DNA from: Selenomonadaceae bacterium
GTDB lineage: Bacteria > Bacillota > Negativicutes > Selenomonadales > Selenomonadaceae
DNA length: 64,000 nt
Assembly: GCA_030523645.1 (NCBI GenBank)
Contig: JAUNIB010000004.1
Span: 1-64,000, forward strand
Direction: 5' to 3'
A program made the position numbers and the translations under genes. Below the pieces are notes generated by a model. That model searched no databases and was not told the DNA's origin. It saw only the letters and a program-made list of their open reading frames with translations. The first letter of the stretch is position 1; every line of letters starts with the position of its first letter. Below, one piece after another: positions 34,650-42,385 of the stretch.

Positions 34650-35609
34650 CTATATCTTCCTTTTCTTTTTAGAAGGCGGGAAAGGTCCACCCTTCAAATC
34701 ATATCTCAATTCATAAAGGTACTTGCTCATCACTACATTATTGAGCCTTTCCAATGGCAGGCTCTTGTAGAGCATTACCAGCACATATTCTTCCAATGTG
34801 TAGGTGCCGGGGGTATCGGTATCTTTTCGATACGGTACCTTGGCCGCCTGCTCTCTCAGCAGCTCCTGCCTTACCCGGTTGTACTCCTCCGGCCGGCATT
34901 TTATGTAGCTGTTTACTTCCGCATATCCCGCCCAAGGACAGGCGATGAGTTTTGACCTTATTCTCTGACGGTATTCCTCATGCTTCGTGACGATACAGGC
35001 TGAGCAGTATTCTTCCTCTGGTGACACCAGAGCGCCGCAGCCGCCAAGACATTTTACAAAACCATCTTTTACCTTACTTTTTCGTCTGGCTATATCTGCA
35101 GCCAGGCTTTTTTCTGCTCTGTACTTCAGCTCTCTGTCTGAAGTTCCCATCAGATTATCAACAGATTGCTTTGCTTCTTCCCTGTCTGCTTCACTGTAGA
35201 CTATTATTTCTTCATCTTCTGCCGGAGACTTTTTTACAGCCTGTTCCGGCCTCTGTTCGGGAAGCTTTATATCCTCCCAGGCAGTGAAGCGGATATCCTT
35301 TACTGTCTCGCCGCAGGTGTAGGCGTTTATCTTATCGATCAATTCCCGCTTCAGATACACCAGCTGATTGGCCCAGACTGACTGAGCACTGATAAACAGG
35401 GTATCAAAGGAAAAATGATTGGGAGTGGCGTGAGCCGACACAGTGGGCGACACAATCTCTGACCAGTGAGCCATAACAAGCTGCCGTCGGTACTCGGCGG
35501 ACATCTTCGCCCGTCGGCTTCGGAGGCTGGCTCCTCCCGACGACATATACAGGCGGCCCATGATGTCCTTGAAAGATTCAGTTTTCGTTATCCTCTCGGT
35601 TTCTGCCAT
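34650..35609 (-). CDS. dciA: DciA-like (DUF721) replicative helicase loader with added zinc-binding region
   Basis: A 319-residue DUF721 protein; DciA assists loading of the DnaB helicase in bacteria lacking DnaC/DnaI. The DUF721 core is at ~30-115 (RRQLVMAHWSEIVSPTVSAH, then LFISAQSVWANQLVYLKREL). The protein is about twice the usual length. A linker follows, then a cysteine cluster CLGGCGALVSPEEEYCSAC (~185-203) that may bind zinc, and a C-terminal helical region ending in KKKRK. The position between recF and gyrB matches the conserved context of dciA. I choose ATG 35609, since the GTG two codons earlier lies in aggcggtg, its ribosome binding site. Confidence 0.82.
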   Translation of the reverse strand: MAETERITKTESFKDIMGRLYMSSGGASLRSRRAKMSAEYRRQLVMAHWSEIVSPTVSAHATPNHFSFDTLFISAQSVWANQLVYLKRELIDKINAYTCGETVKDIRFTAWEDIKLPEQRPEQAVKKSPAEDEEIIVYSEADREEAKQSVDNLMGTSDRELKYRAEKSLAADIARRKSKVKDGFVKCLGGCGALVSPEEEYCSACIVTKHEEYRQRIRSKLIACPWAGYAEVNSYIKCRPEEYNRVRQELLREQAAKVPYRKDTDTPGTYTLEEYVLVMLYKSLPLERLNNVVMSKYLYELRYDLKGGPFPPSKKKRKI

Positions 35610-35645
35610 GTCCACCGCCTGCTGTCTATTTTACCTCATCATATT

Positions 35646-35759
35646 TTACCCTCCCCTCTGGGGAGGGGGGACCGCAAAGCGGTGGGTGAGGTTACATATA
35701 ATCAATCTCGTGACCCTCTCCCCCGGAGAGGGGGGACCGCGAAGCGGTGGGTGAGGTTT
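35646..35759. repeat. Two family A repeats downstream of DUF559 copy 2
   Basis: Hairpins ccctcccctctggggaggg and ccctctcccccggagaggg, each ending gtgggtgaggtt, with the linker atataatcaatctcgtg between them. Confidence 0.88.
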
Positions 35760-36120
35760 ACTTATCTATGATTCTACTTTTTACAATTCTGTCTATATCT
35801 TCACAGACACTTCTAAATTCATTATTTATCTGCCTGTTATTATATCTTATTACTTTTATTCCTACATCAGATAGAATTTCATCTCTTTTTGAATCGGACA
35901 ATACTTTTTCTTCTTCATAATGCTGAGAACCATCTATTTCAATAGCTAACTTTGCTTCTGAACAATAAAAATCAACTATAAATTGCTGGATAGGTAATTG
36001 GCGCCTGAATTGCTTTGGATAGCTGCGAAGGTATTGATACCAGAGCTTCTTTTCTTCTTCCGTCATTTTCTTGCGCAGTTTCCTTGAATACTTCTTAAGA
36101 TATGATTCATAAATGCGCAT
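35758..36120 (-). CDS. DUF559 (Vsr-like) endonuclease, copy 2
   Basis: A 120-residue DUF559 protein, clearly a recent duplicate of 25138-25569 (MRIYESYLKKYSRKLRKKMT, IQQFIVDFYCSEAKLAIEID, differing mainly in the segment LSDSKRDEILSDVG). It ends at its own TAA, directly at the repeat edge. It lies between recF and dciA, where no other gene is expected, in the replication operon. Family A repeats adjoin both sides and the upstream repeat end ggatgaggtagt precedes the ATG exactly as in copy 1. I infer insertion of a repeat-gene-repeat unit into an ancestral recF-dciA-gyrB operon. Confidence 0.88.
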   Translation of the reverse strand: MRIYESYLKKYSRKLRKKMTEEEKKLWYQYLRSYPKQFRRQLPIQQFIVDFYCSEAKLAIEIDGSQHYEEEKVLSDSKRDEILSDVGIKVIRYNNRQINNEFRSVCEDIDRIVKSRIIDK

Positions 36121-36122
36121 AC

Positions 36123-36306
36123 TACCTCATCCGACCTCGCTGCGCTCGGCCACCTTCCCCAGAGGGGAAGGTTTTTTTATTAATTATATGTTACCTCATC
36201 CGTCTCGCTTCGCGAGCCACCTTCTCCATAGGAGAAGGTCATTATACCGATTATAAGTTACCTCATCCGTCAGCCTTCGGCTGCCACCTTCCCCAGAGGG
36301 GAAGGT
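36123..36306. repeat. Three tandem family A repeats upstream of DUF559 copy 2
   Basis: Hairpins gacctcgctgcgctcggcc, tctcgcttcgcgagc and cagccttcggctg, each paired with a ccttcccc or ccttctcc hairpin. The conserved linker ggtcattataccgattata lies between units 2 and 3. The last repeat ends four bases before the recF stop. Confidence 0.9.
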
Positions 36307-36309
36307 ATT

Positions 36310-37587
36310 TCAAGTATCTACTGATACAACGCTGTTCTTCACCCTATAAACAGCCTGAATACAATCCAGAGCCCCGTCAAAGTAAGCCCTGTCCGTAGCG
36401 GTAATAACACTCTGAATATCAGACCGGCGGATATACTCGAGAAGCTCCAGCCGCCGTCCCCTATCAAGCTCACTCATCACATCGTCAAGGAGCAGGATAG
36501 GATACTCACCGGCAGTCTGCCGGAGGAACTCCACCTCCGCCAGCTTCAGGCACAGCGCCCCTGTCCGCTGCTGACCCTGTGAGCCGTAGCTTCTCAGGTC
36601 AAGACCGTTCACCGATATCTTTATATCATCACGGTGAGGGCCGATAGAGGTACTTCCCCGATAAATATCCTTTTTTCGCCGCAGCCGCAGCTCCGCCAGA
36701 TACCCCTCGGCTATACTTTTTATCACTAAATCATTAAAGACATCCTCATTGCTGCCGGAGACTATCTCCATCGCCTCGGACATCATTATTCTGCCTATAT
36801 CATCCTGCTTCAGATTGGCCTGCTCGTACTCTATATCAAGCACATCAGCCCCGGCAGTGAGCCTGTTGGCTATCTCTCCGGCCACCCTGTCCAGACGCTT
36901 TATGGCATTTATCCGCCGGATGACCACTCTGGCCGCCCGGTCAGCGAGATTTCTGTCCCAGACCTCCAGCATATCATCATAGCTGCTGCCGAAGGCTGCA
37001 GGCTGCGGAGCCTCGTCATAGGGATAATATCCCTCTATAGAAGTATCATCCTCATCGGAAAAGCCCATCATTTTTTCCTTAATGGACTTCAGCAGACTGT
37101 TTCGCTGATTGAGGATTTTTATATATTCATCAAAATCATGAAAATAAGCGGCACTGGCCTGACTAAGCTCTGCATCAAGGAATTTCCGGCGGCCTGCCGG
37201 CGCTCCCTTCACCAGATAAAGATCCTCAGGAGAAAAGCAGACAATATTCACCGAGCCCACATGCTGACGAAGAGTGACAGGCACTCCGTTGGCAATTATT
37301 TTTCTCCGGCTGACCCCGGATTTATAAATGTGAAAGGAAATATTGCTCTCTACGCCCAACCGGTCAAGGACTATATCAACAGAGGCTTCTCTGCTGCCCT
37401 TCTTCACCATATCCTTGTCATCGGAGGTACGGTGTGACCGGGCCAGAGCCGTGTAGAATATCGACTCCAGAATATTTGTCTTGCCCTGAGCATTCTCTCC
37501 CACCAGAAGATTAATTCCCGGGGAAATATCCAGCTTCAGTTCCTCGTAGCTGCGAAAATTTCGCAGAGCCAGCGTCTTTATCTTCAT
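36310..37587 (-). CDS. recF: DNA replication and repair protein RecF
   Basis: A 425-residue SMC-like ATPase that helps load RecA at gaps. Walker A GENAQGKTNILE (~30-41), signature region LRSYGSQGQQRTGALCLKLA (~333-352) and Walker B PILLLDDVMSELD (~366-378). The family motif GAPAGRRKFLD (~125) is present. Somewhat longer than the ~365-residue norm because of an insertion around residues 170-195 (DEDDTSIEGYYPYDEAPQP). It starts eight bases after dnaN in the replication operon. Its 3' end lies at a family A repeat. Confidence 0.95.
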   Translation of the reverse strand: MKIKTLALRNFRSYEELKLDISPGINLLVGENAQGKTNILESIFYTALARSHRTSDDKDMVKKGSREASVDIVLDRLGVESNISFHIYKSGVSRRKIIANGVPVTLRQHVGSVNIVCFSPEDLYLVKGAPAGRRKFLDAELSQASAAYFHDFDEYIKILNQRNSLLKSIKEKMMGFSDEDDTSIEGYYPYDEAPQPAAFGSSYDDMLEVWDRNLADRAARVVIRRINAIKRLDRVAGEIANRLTAGADVLDIEYEQANLKQDDIGRIMMSEAMEIVSGSNEDVFNDLVIKSIAEGYLAELRLRRKKDIYRGSTSIGPHRDDIKISVNGLDLRSYGSQGQQRTGALCLKLAEVEFLRQTAGEYPILLLDDVMSELDRGRRLELLEYIRRSDIQSVITATDRAYFDGALDCIQAVYRVKNSVVSVDT

Positions 37588-37595
37588 TTAATCCA

Positions 37596-38732
37596 TCAGT
37601 TCTTTGTTCTTACGGGAGTAATGACGCAGCGGAAGCTCTCATTGCCCGGCTCACGAATGATAGCCGGCTTCAGCGAGGCAGCCATATCAAGGATTACCTC
37701 GTCGCTGTTCATTACCTTCATGGCATCCGCCAGATAGTCAGGATTGAAAGCTATGGTCAGCTCGCCGCCCTCAATAGCTGCCTCGATGGTGTCCTCGGCA
37801 AAGCCGATAGCCTGACTGTTGGCGCTTACTACCACGGCATTGCCGCCGAAGGCCAGCTTCACTACCGTAGCTATATTGGAGCTCTTGGCAATGATGGAGG
37901 CGCGGGTGACAGCCTGCTGGAAGAGGCTCCGGCGAATGGTAGCGGTGATAGGCAGCTCCTTGGGGATTACCCGGCGATAGTCGGGGAATACGCCCTCGAT
38001 AACGGAGGTGGCAATCATCATATTATCAAAGGAGAAAATAACATTCTCCCGGGAAATATCTACGGTAACTGTAGCATCCGTATCCGGCATGGTGCGGCCG
38101 ATTTCAGCCAGCACTCGTGAAGGAACGATGGTCTGAGCCTTTGCTCCGTCTCCCTCTACACTGCCGGTGGTAATGGCCAGACGGTGTGTATTGGTGGCTA
38201 CCAGATTTATATCTCTGTCGTTGAGATCCATAAGGCAGCCGGTGAAGATTGCCTTGCCGCTGATTTCATTTTCCTGGGCGGCAGCGAAGCAGACCTCGTA
38301 GATGAGCTTCTTGAAGTAGTTGGCAGCTACGGTGAAGGTAGCGGCAGCCTTGTGCTGCTTCGGCTCCGGGAATTCGCCTATCATAGTCAGCAGGTCGCAC
38401 TTTGCATCATCGGAGGAGAGCTTTACCATGTTGCGCTCTTTGTCCTCTACGAAGGTGACATTGAGACCGCGGAAGGTACGGCAGAAGTCATAGAGATATT
38501 TGGCCGAGAGAATCATCTCACCGGCTTCTTCTACATTTGCCTTTGCCTTCGTTACTATGTACAGGTCATTGTTGGTAGCTCTCAGCTCTATTTCTCCGGT
38601 GCTGTCACCGTCACCGGGAAAAGCGATAATGCAGATACCGGATAATATAGGTGAGTTGGGAGAAGAAGATACAGCTTTGATAGCTACGGAAAGAGATTCC
38701 ATTAATTCTTGTCTTTCACAGGTAAATTTCAT
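37596..38732 (-). CDS. dnaN: DNA polymerase III beta subunit (sliding clamp)
   Basis: A 378-residue clamp, ring-forming processivity factor of the replicative polymerase. N-terminus MKFTCERQELMESLSVAIKA, typical AKYLYDFCRTF and TNTHRLAI segments, a third domain with IEGVFPDYRRVIPKE (~230-245) and terminal CVITPVRTKN. I choose ATG 38732; the frame can start four codons earlier at a GTG, but those codons are part of a perfect DnaA box (TTATCCACA, 38735-38743), placing the box at the start codon. Second gene of the dnaA-dnaN-recF order. Confidence 0.95.
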   Translation of the reverse strand: MKFTCERQELMESLSVAIKAVSSSPNSPILSGICIIAFPGDGDSTGEIELRATNNDLYIVTKAKANVEEAGEMILSAKYLYDFCRTFRGLNVTFVEDKERNMVKLSSDDAKCDLLTMIGEFPEPKQHKAAATFTVAANYFKKLIYEVCFAAAQENEISGKAIFTGCLMDLNDRDINLVATNTHRLAITTGSVEGDGAKAQTIVPSRVLAEIGRTMPDTDATVTVDISRENVIFSFDNMMIATSVIEGVFPDYRRVIPKELPITATIRRSLFQQAVTRASIIAKSSNIATVVKLAFGGNAVVVSANSQAIGFAEDTIEAAIEGGELTIAFNPDYLADAMKVMNSDEVILDMAASLKPAIIREPGNESFRCVITPVRTKN

Positions 38733-38734
38733 TG

Positions 38735-38970
38735 TTATCCACACGACCTTTTTATTTGGGATTTATTTATTTTATATAAAGAGATAGTATTCTTAGTAGT
38801 ATAGGCGGTTGAAAAGTGGAAAAGACTGTTCAGACCAGTGATATCACTAAAAGGCGGTGTGGAAAGCCAGTGGATTGTCATCCACATTTTGTCCACATAT
38901 CCACATCGGTCATGATGGTCTGAAATCTATTCACAACCCGTCCACCGGTTGTCTACATGTTCTCCACAGA
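38735..38970. other. DnaA-box cluster between dnaA and dnaN (part of oriC)
   Basis: A perfect TTATCCACA (38735) is followed by several one-mismatch boxes: TCATCCACA, TTGTCCACA and ATATCCACA around 38878-38905, and TTCTCCACA near 38960. An A-rich stretch (gaaaaaattgcttataaata) follows and could be the unwinding element. Together with boxes upstream of dnaA this suggests a two-part origin like that of other Firmicutes. Confidence 0.7.
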
Positions 38971-39008
38971 GAAAAAATTGCTTATAAATACCGCGAAGCG
39001 GTATTATT

Positions 39009-39173
39009 CCTTAATGTAATTCCGTATGAATATGGTGTGTAAGAAAACCGTTAATCAACATCGGTACTTGACGATTGACAAGTAAGCATACGCAGTCAGA
39101 GTCTAGTACCGCTATGTTGATTATCGAGCGGAAGCGGGTTTTCGTCATATCATATTCAGTAGGTAAGTTAAAT
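39009..39173 (+). repeat. Family D structured element, copy D3, in the dnaA-dnaN gap
   Basis: Starts CCTTAATGTA. Inner stem TAATCAACAT/ATGTTGATTA plus CGGTACT/AGTACCG, both changed in step with D1. Invariant loop segments GATTGACAAG and CGCAGTCAGA. Small hairpin GC-GGAA-GC. Confidence 0.85.
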
Positions 39174-39343
39174 CCTAAATAATGACTGACCGCACAAATA
39201 CATCTAACGGAAACTCGCTCTCGCTCTTTTATTCACGCAGCGGTGCTAAGTTCTGACTGCGCAAGTCTGCTTGTCAATCACTAAGCACCGGCGTTCATAA
39301 AGGTTTCCTTATAGATGTATTTACTTGCGGATTTACATTAAGG
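39174..39343 (-). repeat. Family D structured element, copy D4, back to back with D3
   Basis: Minus-strand copy, closest to D2: CCTTAATGTAAATCCGC end, inner stem CGGTGCT/AGCACCG, small hairpin GC-GAGA-GC. It lies 34 bases from the dnaA stop codon. Confidence 0.85.
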
Positions 39344-39377
39344 TAATGACGGCTTCGCCGTCTTTATAGTAATAAAA

Positions 39378-40895
39378 CTACATCTGCTGAATTTGTCTGA
39401 TAAGCTCGATAACCGACTTGTCTATATCTTCTTTTATAGGTCTGCTATCGCGAATCTTATTGAATGCGTGCATTATCGTGGTGTGATCCTTGCCGCCGAA
39501 ATAGTTTCCTATCTGCTGGAGGCTGGTGTCGGTCAGCTCCTTGGAGAGATAGATGGCTATTTGACGAGGCACGACTATATCACGGCTGCGGCTCTTACCG
39601 AGGAGGTCTTCCTTGCTTACCTTGAAGTAGCGGCAGACCATCTCCTGAATGAGCTCGATAGTGACAGTAGGACGATTAGTCTTAGGGCCATATATATCCT
39701 CTAGTGCTCTCTGAGCAGCATTGGTAGTTATTGTTACCTTGTTGATGGAGGAGAAGGCAACGACTCTGGTGAGGGCGCCTTCCAGCTCACGGATATTCTT
39801 ATCTATGCGGCTGGCGATGAATACAAGCACATCGTCAGGTACGCTGATATGGTCCAGCATTGCCTTCTTCTGAAGGATAGCGATACGGGTCTCCAGGTCA
39901 GGCGCGGTAATGTCGGTGATAAGTCCCCACTCGAAGCGGGAGCGGAGCCTGTCCTCCAGAGTCTTCAGCTCACTGGGCTTCCGGTCGCTGGAGAGGATTA
40001 TCTGCTTGTTGTCCTGACGGAGAGCATTGAAGGTATGGAAGAATTCTTCCTGAGTACGCTCCTTGTTGTGGAGGAACTGAATATCATCCACCAGCAGGGC
40101 ATCTATGCTCCGATAGCGCTGACGGAATTTATCCGGGCGGCCTTCCTGAATGGAGTCGATGAATTCATTGGTGAACTTCTCACTGGTGATGTAGAGTACC
40201 CGCATATTGGGGTAATTGGTGAGAATCTGATTTCCGATAGCGTGCATCAGATGGGTCTTGCCCAGACCTACACCGCCGTAGATGAAGAAAGGATTGTAGG
40301 TCATGCCCGGAGACTCGGCTACTGCCTTGGCGGCTGCATGTGCGAAGCTGTTGCTGCTGCCGGTAACGAATGTCTCGAAGGTGTAGTTCTGACGAAGGGA
40401 TGACCTGTCTCCCGGCCCGATAATAGTGAGCTGCGAGGAGTCATCGGCCACCTTTATACTGGGTGCCGGCTTCTCCTCCTGAGTGGTCTTGGCATCAAAC
40501 AATGCCCCCTGCCCGGTCCTTTCGTCAATATATATTTTTTCCGGCTCACCGGTGCCGGAGGAAGCTGTCTTCTCTGCGTATGAGTCCTTAGTTTCTTCCT
40601 TCACTGCGGGAGTGTCGGGAGCAGCTGTGCCGGGCATATCGCTGATGGATATTATCTCCACGCCGATATCGTGACCTGCCACCTGCTTGGCGGCTTCATC
40701 TATATGAGTCTTGTACCGGGACATGATGAAGCTCTTGGCTATATCAGTCTGAGCGGCGAGGATGAAGCTCACCTCAGAGAGAGATACAGGGACAAGAGGA
40801 ACAAGCCAGGGGTCTACGGCTGCTTCAGTAGCCGGATTTTCCCTCAGCACCTTCAGTATCTGCTGCCATGTGTTGTCCGGATTCATATCAAACAT
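39378..40895 (-). CDS. dnaA: Chromosomal replication initiator DnaA
   Basis: A 505-residue AAA+ initiator that binds DnaA boxes and melts the origin. Domain I ~1-90; an extended acidic, proline-containing linker (~90-165); domain III with Walker A GGVGLGKTHLMHAIGN (~208-223) and Walker B ALLVDDIQFL; domain IV with the DNA-binding signature KDHTTIMHAFNKIRD (~468-482). The start is the ATG at 40895 after cgaaaggaac. DnaA boxes lie just upstream, compatible with autoregulation, and also in the gap to dnaN. Confidence 0.97.
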   Translation of the reverse strand: MFDMNPDNTWQQILKVLRENPATEAAVDPWLVPLVPVSLSEVSFILAAQTDIAKSFIMSRYKTHIDEAAKQVAGHDIGVEIISISDMPGTAAPDTPAVKEETKDSYAEKTASSGTGEPEKIYIDERTGQGALFDAKTTQEEKPAPSIKVADDSSQLTIIGPGDRSSLRQNYTFETFVTGSSNSFAHAAAKAVAESPGMTYNPFFIYGGVGLGKTHLMHAIGNQILTNYPNMRVLYITSEKFTNEFIDSIQEGRPDKFRQRYRSIDALLVDDIQFLHNKERTQEEFFHTFNALRQDNKQIILSSDRKPSELKTLEDRLRSRFEWGLITDITAPDLETRIAILQKKAMLDHISVPDDVLVFIASRIDKNIRELEGALTRVVAFSSINKVTITTNAAQRALEDIYGPKTNRPTVTIELIQEMVCRYFKVSKEDLLGKSRSRDIVVPRQIAIYLSKELTDTSLQQIGNYFGGKDHTTIMHAFNKIRDSRPIKEDIDKSVIELIRQIQQM

Positions 40896-40916
40896 AAAAT
40901 TGTTCCTTTCGGGGAG

Positions 40917-40948
40917 TTTTCCACAGGATTATCCACAAATGTGTATAA
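40917..40948. promoter_or_regulatory. DnaA boxes upstream of dnaA
   Basis: TTTTCCACA (40917-40925), perfect TTATCCACA (40929-40937) and TGTGTATAA (40940-40948, the complement of TTATACACA). They lie in the 356-base gap 40896-41251, which otherwise holds the dnaA leader and the yvrJ terminator. Confidence 0.8.
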
Positions 40949-41197
40949 CTATGTGTTAAATTCTCAGGTGATTAGGGGTAAAAAATTTATTTTGACTGCC
41001 GTTTTGTAAATACGAATAACCAGTTTCAGTTCAAAACTGACCGCATTTTCCCGAAAAAGGGTACAAAAAGCAACAGCCTTTCAGCCACCTTATAATATAG
41101 CATAAAAGGCCGCGGCTTTCAATGTGATATGGACTTATATTAAATAGGAAAAAAGATGTATACAGGCAGGAAAATTTCTGATTTCAGGCAATAAAAA

Positions 41198-41223
41198 ATC
41201 CCCCGATTAAATATCGGGGGATT
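41198..41223 (-). terminator. Terminator of the amidase-YvrJ operon
   Basis: Stem AATCCCCCGAT/ATCGGGGGATT, with TTTTTT following on the minus strand. Confidence 0.9.
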
Positions 41224-41251
41224 GTGAATAAGATTGTCTCAGAAAATATTA

Positions 41252-41407
41252 CTAAGATGATGCCGCGATAAATCTGTCTATCGTCCTGGTCAGCTCTCCG
41301 ATAGTGCGGTCAAGCTCCTTCAGCCGCTCTTCGATGCGGACAAGAAGGTAGCCGGACACTACGATGGGAAAGCCGTAGCCTGACACATAGGTCATAATTT
41401 CGTCCAT
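41252..41407 (-). CDS. YvrJ family small membrane protein
   Basis: A 51-residue protein, MDEIMTYVSGYGFPIVVSGY and on through LLVRIEERLKELDRTIGEL, matching the YvrJ pattern of one hydrophobic helix (~10-25, GFPIVVSGYLLVRIE) and a short amphipathic coil. Function unknown. Ribosome binding site aaaggagc before the ATG. In Firmicutes YvrJ genes commonly occur with DUF1659 and DUF2922 genes; here those are 6 kb upstream on the same strand. A terminator follows. Confidence 0.82.
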   Translation of the reverse strand: MDEIMTYVSGYGFPIVVSGYLLVRIEERLKELDRTIGELTRTIDRFIAASS

Positions 41408-41453
41408 TAGTTTGCTCCTTTCGTAATTAATAGGTGTTGTGATATGTCTGCTA

Positions 41454-41652
41454 ACCGGTCTAATAACCTTCCCCTATGGGGAAGGTGGCCGAGCGCAGCG
41501 AGGTCGGATGAGGTAATATAGGATATCTGCTTATCTAACCTCACCCACCGGCTTCGCCGGTCCACCCTCTCCAGAGGAGAGGGTTGATAAGCTGGATAGT
41601 TGAGGTAACATATAGTCCGAGAAATGACCTTCTCCCTTGGAGACGGATGAGG
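41454..41652. repeat. Family A repeats between the cell-wall amidase and yvrJ
   Basis: A ccttcccctatggggaagg copy with hairpin ggccgagcgcagcgaggtc, a cctcacccaccggcttcgcc copy, and a damaged copy (cttctcccttggagacggat) lacking its second hairpin. Confidence 0.82.
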
Positions 41653-42162
41653 TTATCGACAATATTCGATAATCCCTGCGGCCAATGCTGACGCGAAGTC
41701 ATCAGTCCGCTGGTTCAGCAGCCACTCATCATCCTGATTGGTGATGAAGGCCAGTTCTACAAGTACGGCTGTCGCCTCCGTCTGATTGACTACATAGAGG
41801 CGGGAGCCGTCCTTCACTCCCCTGTCTGCTGTCCCCAGATAGACCACGATAGCCCGGTCGATACAGAGTCCCAGCTCGTATCCGGCCTCGCTCATGGCGT
41901 AGACCTCCGTGCCCTTTGCCGCCTGTGTGACGGCGCCGTTGCAGTGGATAGATACGAATATATCTGCTCCGAAGCCGTCAGAGGCTCCGACGATAGACTC
42001 CAGCTCGTCACTCTGGAAAGTCAGCACCTCATAGCCGCTGTCCCGCAGAAGTGCGGCACAGCTTTCCATGACCTGACGGCAGATATCCGCCTCCGTGCTG
42101 CAGCTGCCGCAGGCCCCGGGATCCATCCCAGACATGTGGCCGGCGTTTAGTGCAATATGCAT
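41653..42162 (-). CDS. N-acetylmuramoyl-L-alanine amidase (Amidase_3)
   Basis: A 169-residue peptidoglycan amidase domain, cutting between muramic acid and the stem peptide. Zinc ligands: His in ALNAGHMSGMDPGA (~7-20), Glu in STEADICRQV (~25) and His in SIHCNGA (~75). The catalytic Glu is in VELAFITNQDD (~138). It has no signal peptide and no cell-wall binding repeat, so export is unclear; such short forms occur with YvrJ-type clusters. The start is ATG 42162, because the in-frame GTG at 42171 is within the ggaggtg ribosome binding site. The stop codon coincides with the edge of a family A repeat. Confidence 0.88.
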   Translation of the reverse strand: MHIALNAGHMSGMDPGACGSCSTEADICRQVMESCAALLRDSGYEVLTFQSDELESIVGASDGFGADIFVSIHCNGAVTQAAKGTEVYAMSEAGYELGLCIDRAIVVYLGTADRGVKDGSRLYVVNQTEATAVLVELAFITNQDDEWLLNQRTDDFASALAAGIIEYCR

Positions 42163-42315
42163 AAAAATCACCTCCTTTCTACCCTTCTATCTTGTAGGTA
42201 TCAGGAGGCGGTGATTTTGAAATAGCCTATGAAAATTGTTCCGGTATCGCATCAATTTGATACGCTTTCAGTAAAGCAGAACTGATCTACAACCATGACA
42301 GACAGACTAAAAAAT

Positions 42316-42368
42316 AATCCCTCTTTAGTCAACGCGGCAGTTAAACCGGCATTGGCTAAAGAGGGATT
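42316..42368. terminator. Bidirectional terminator
   Basis: Stem AATCCCTCTTTAG/CTAAAGAGGGATT with T-runs on both sides. It ends the esterase operon. Confidence 0.88.
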
Positions 42369-42385
42369 TTTTGTGGGTTAATGAG

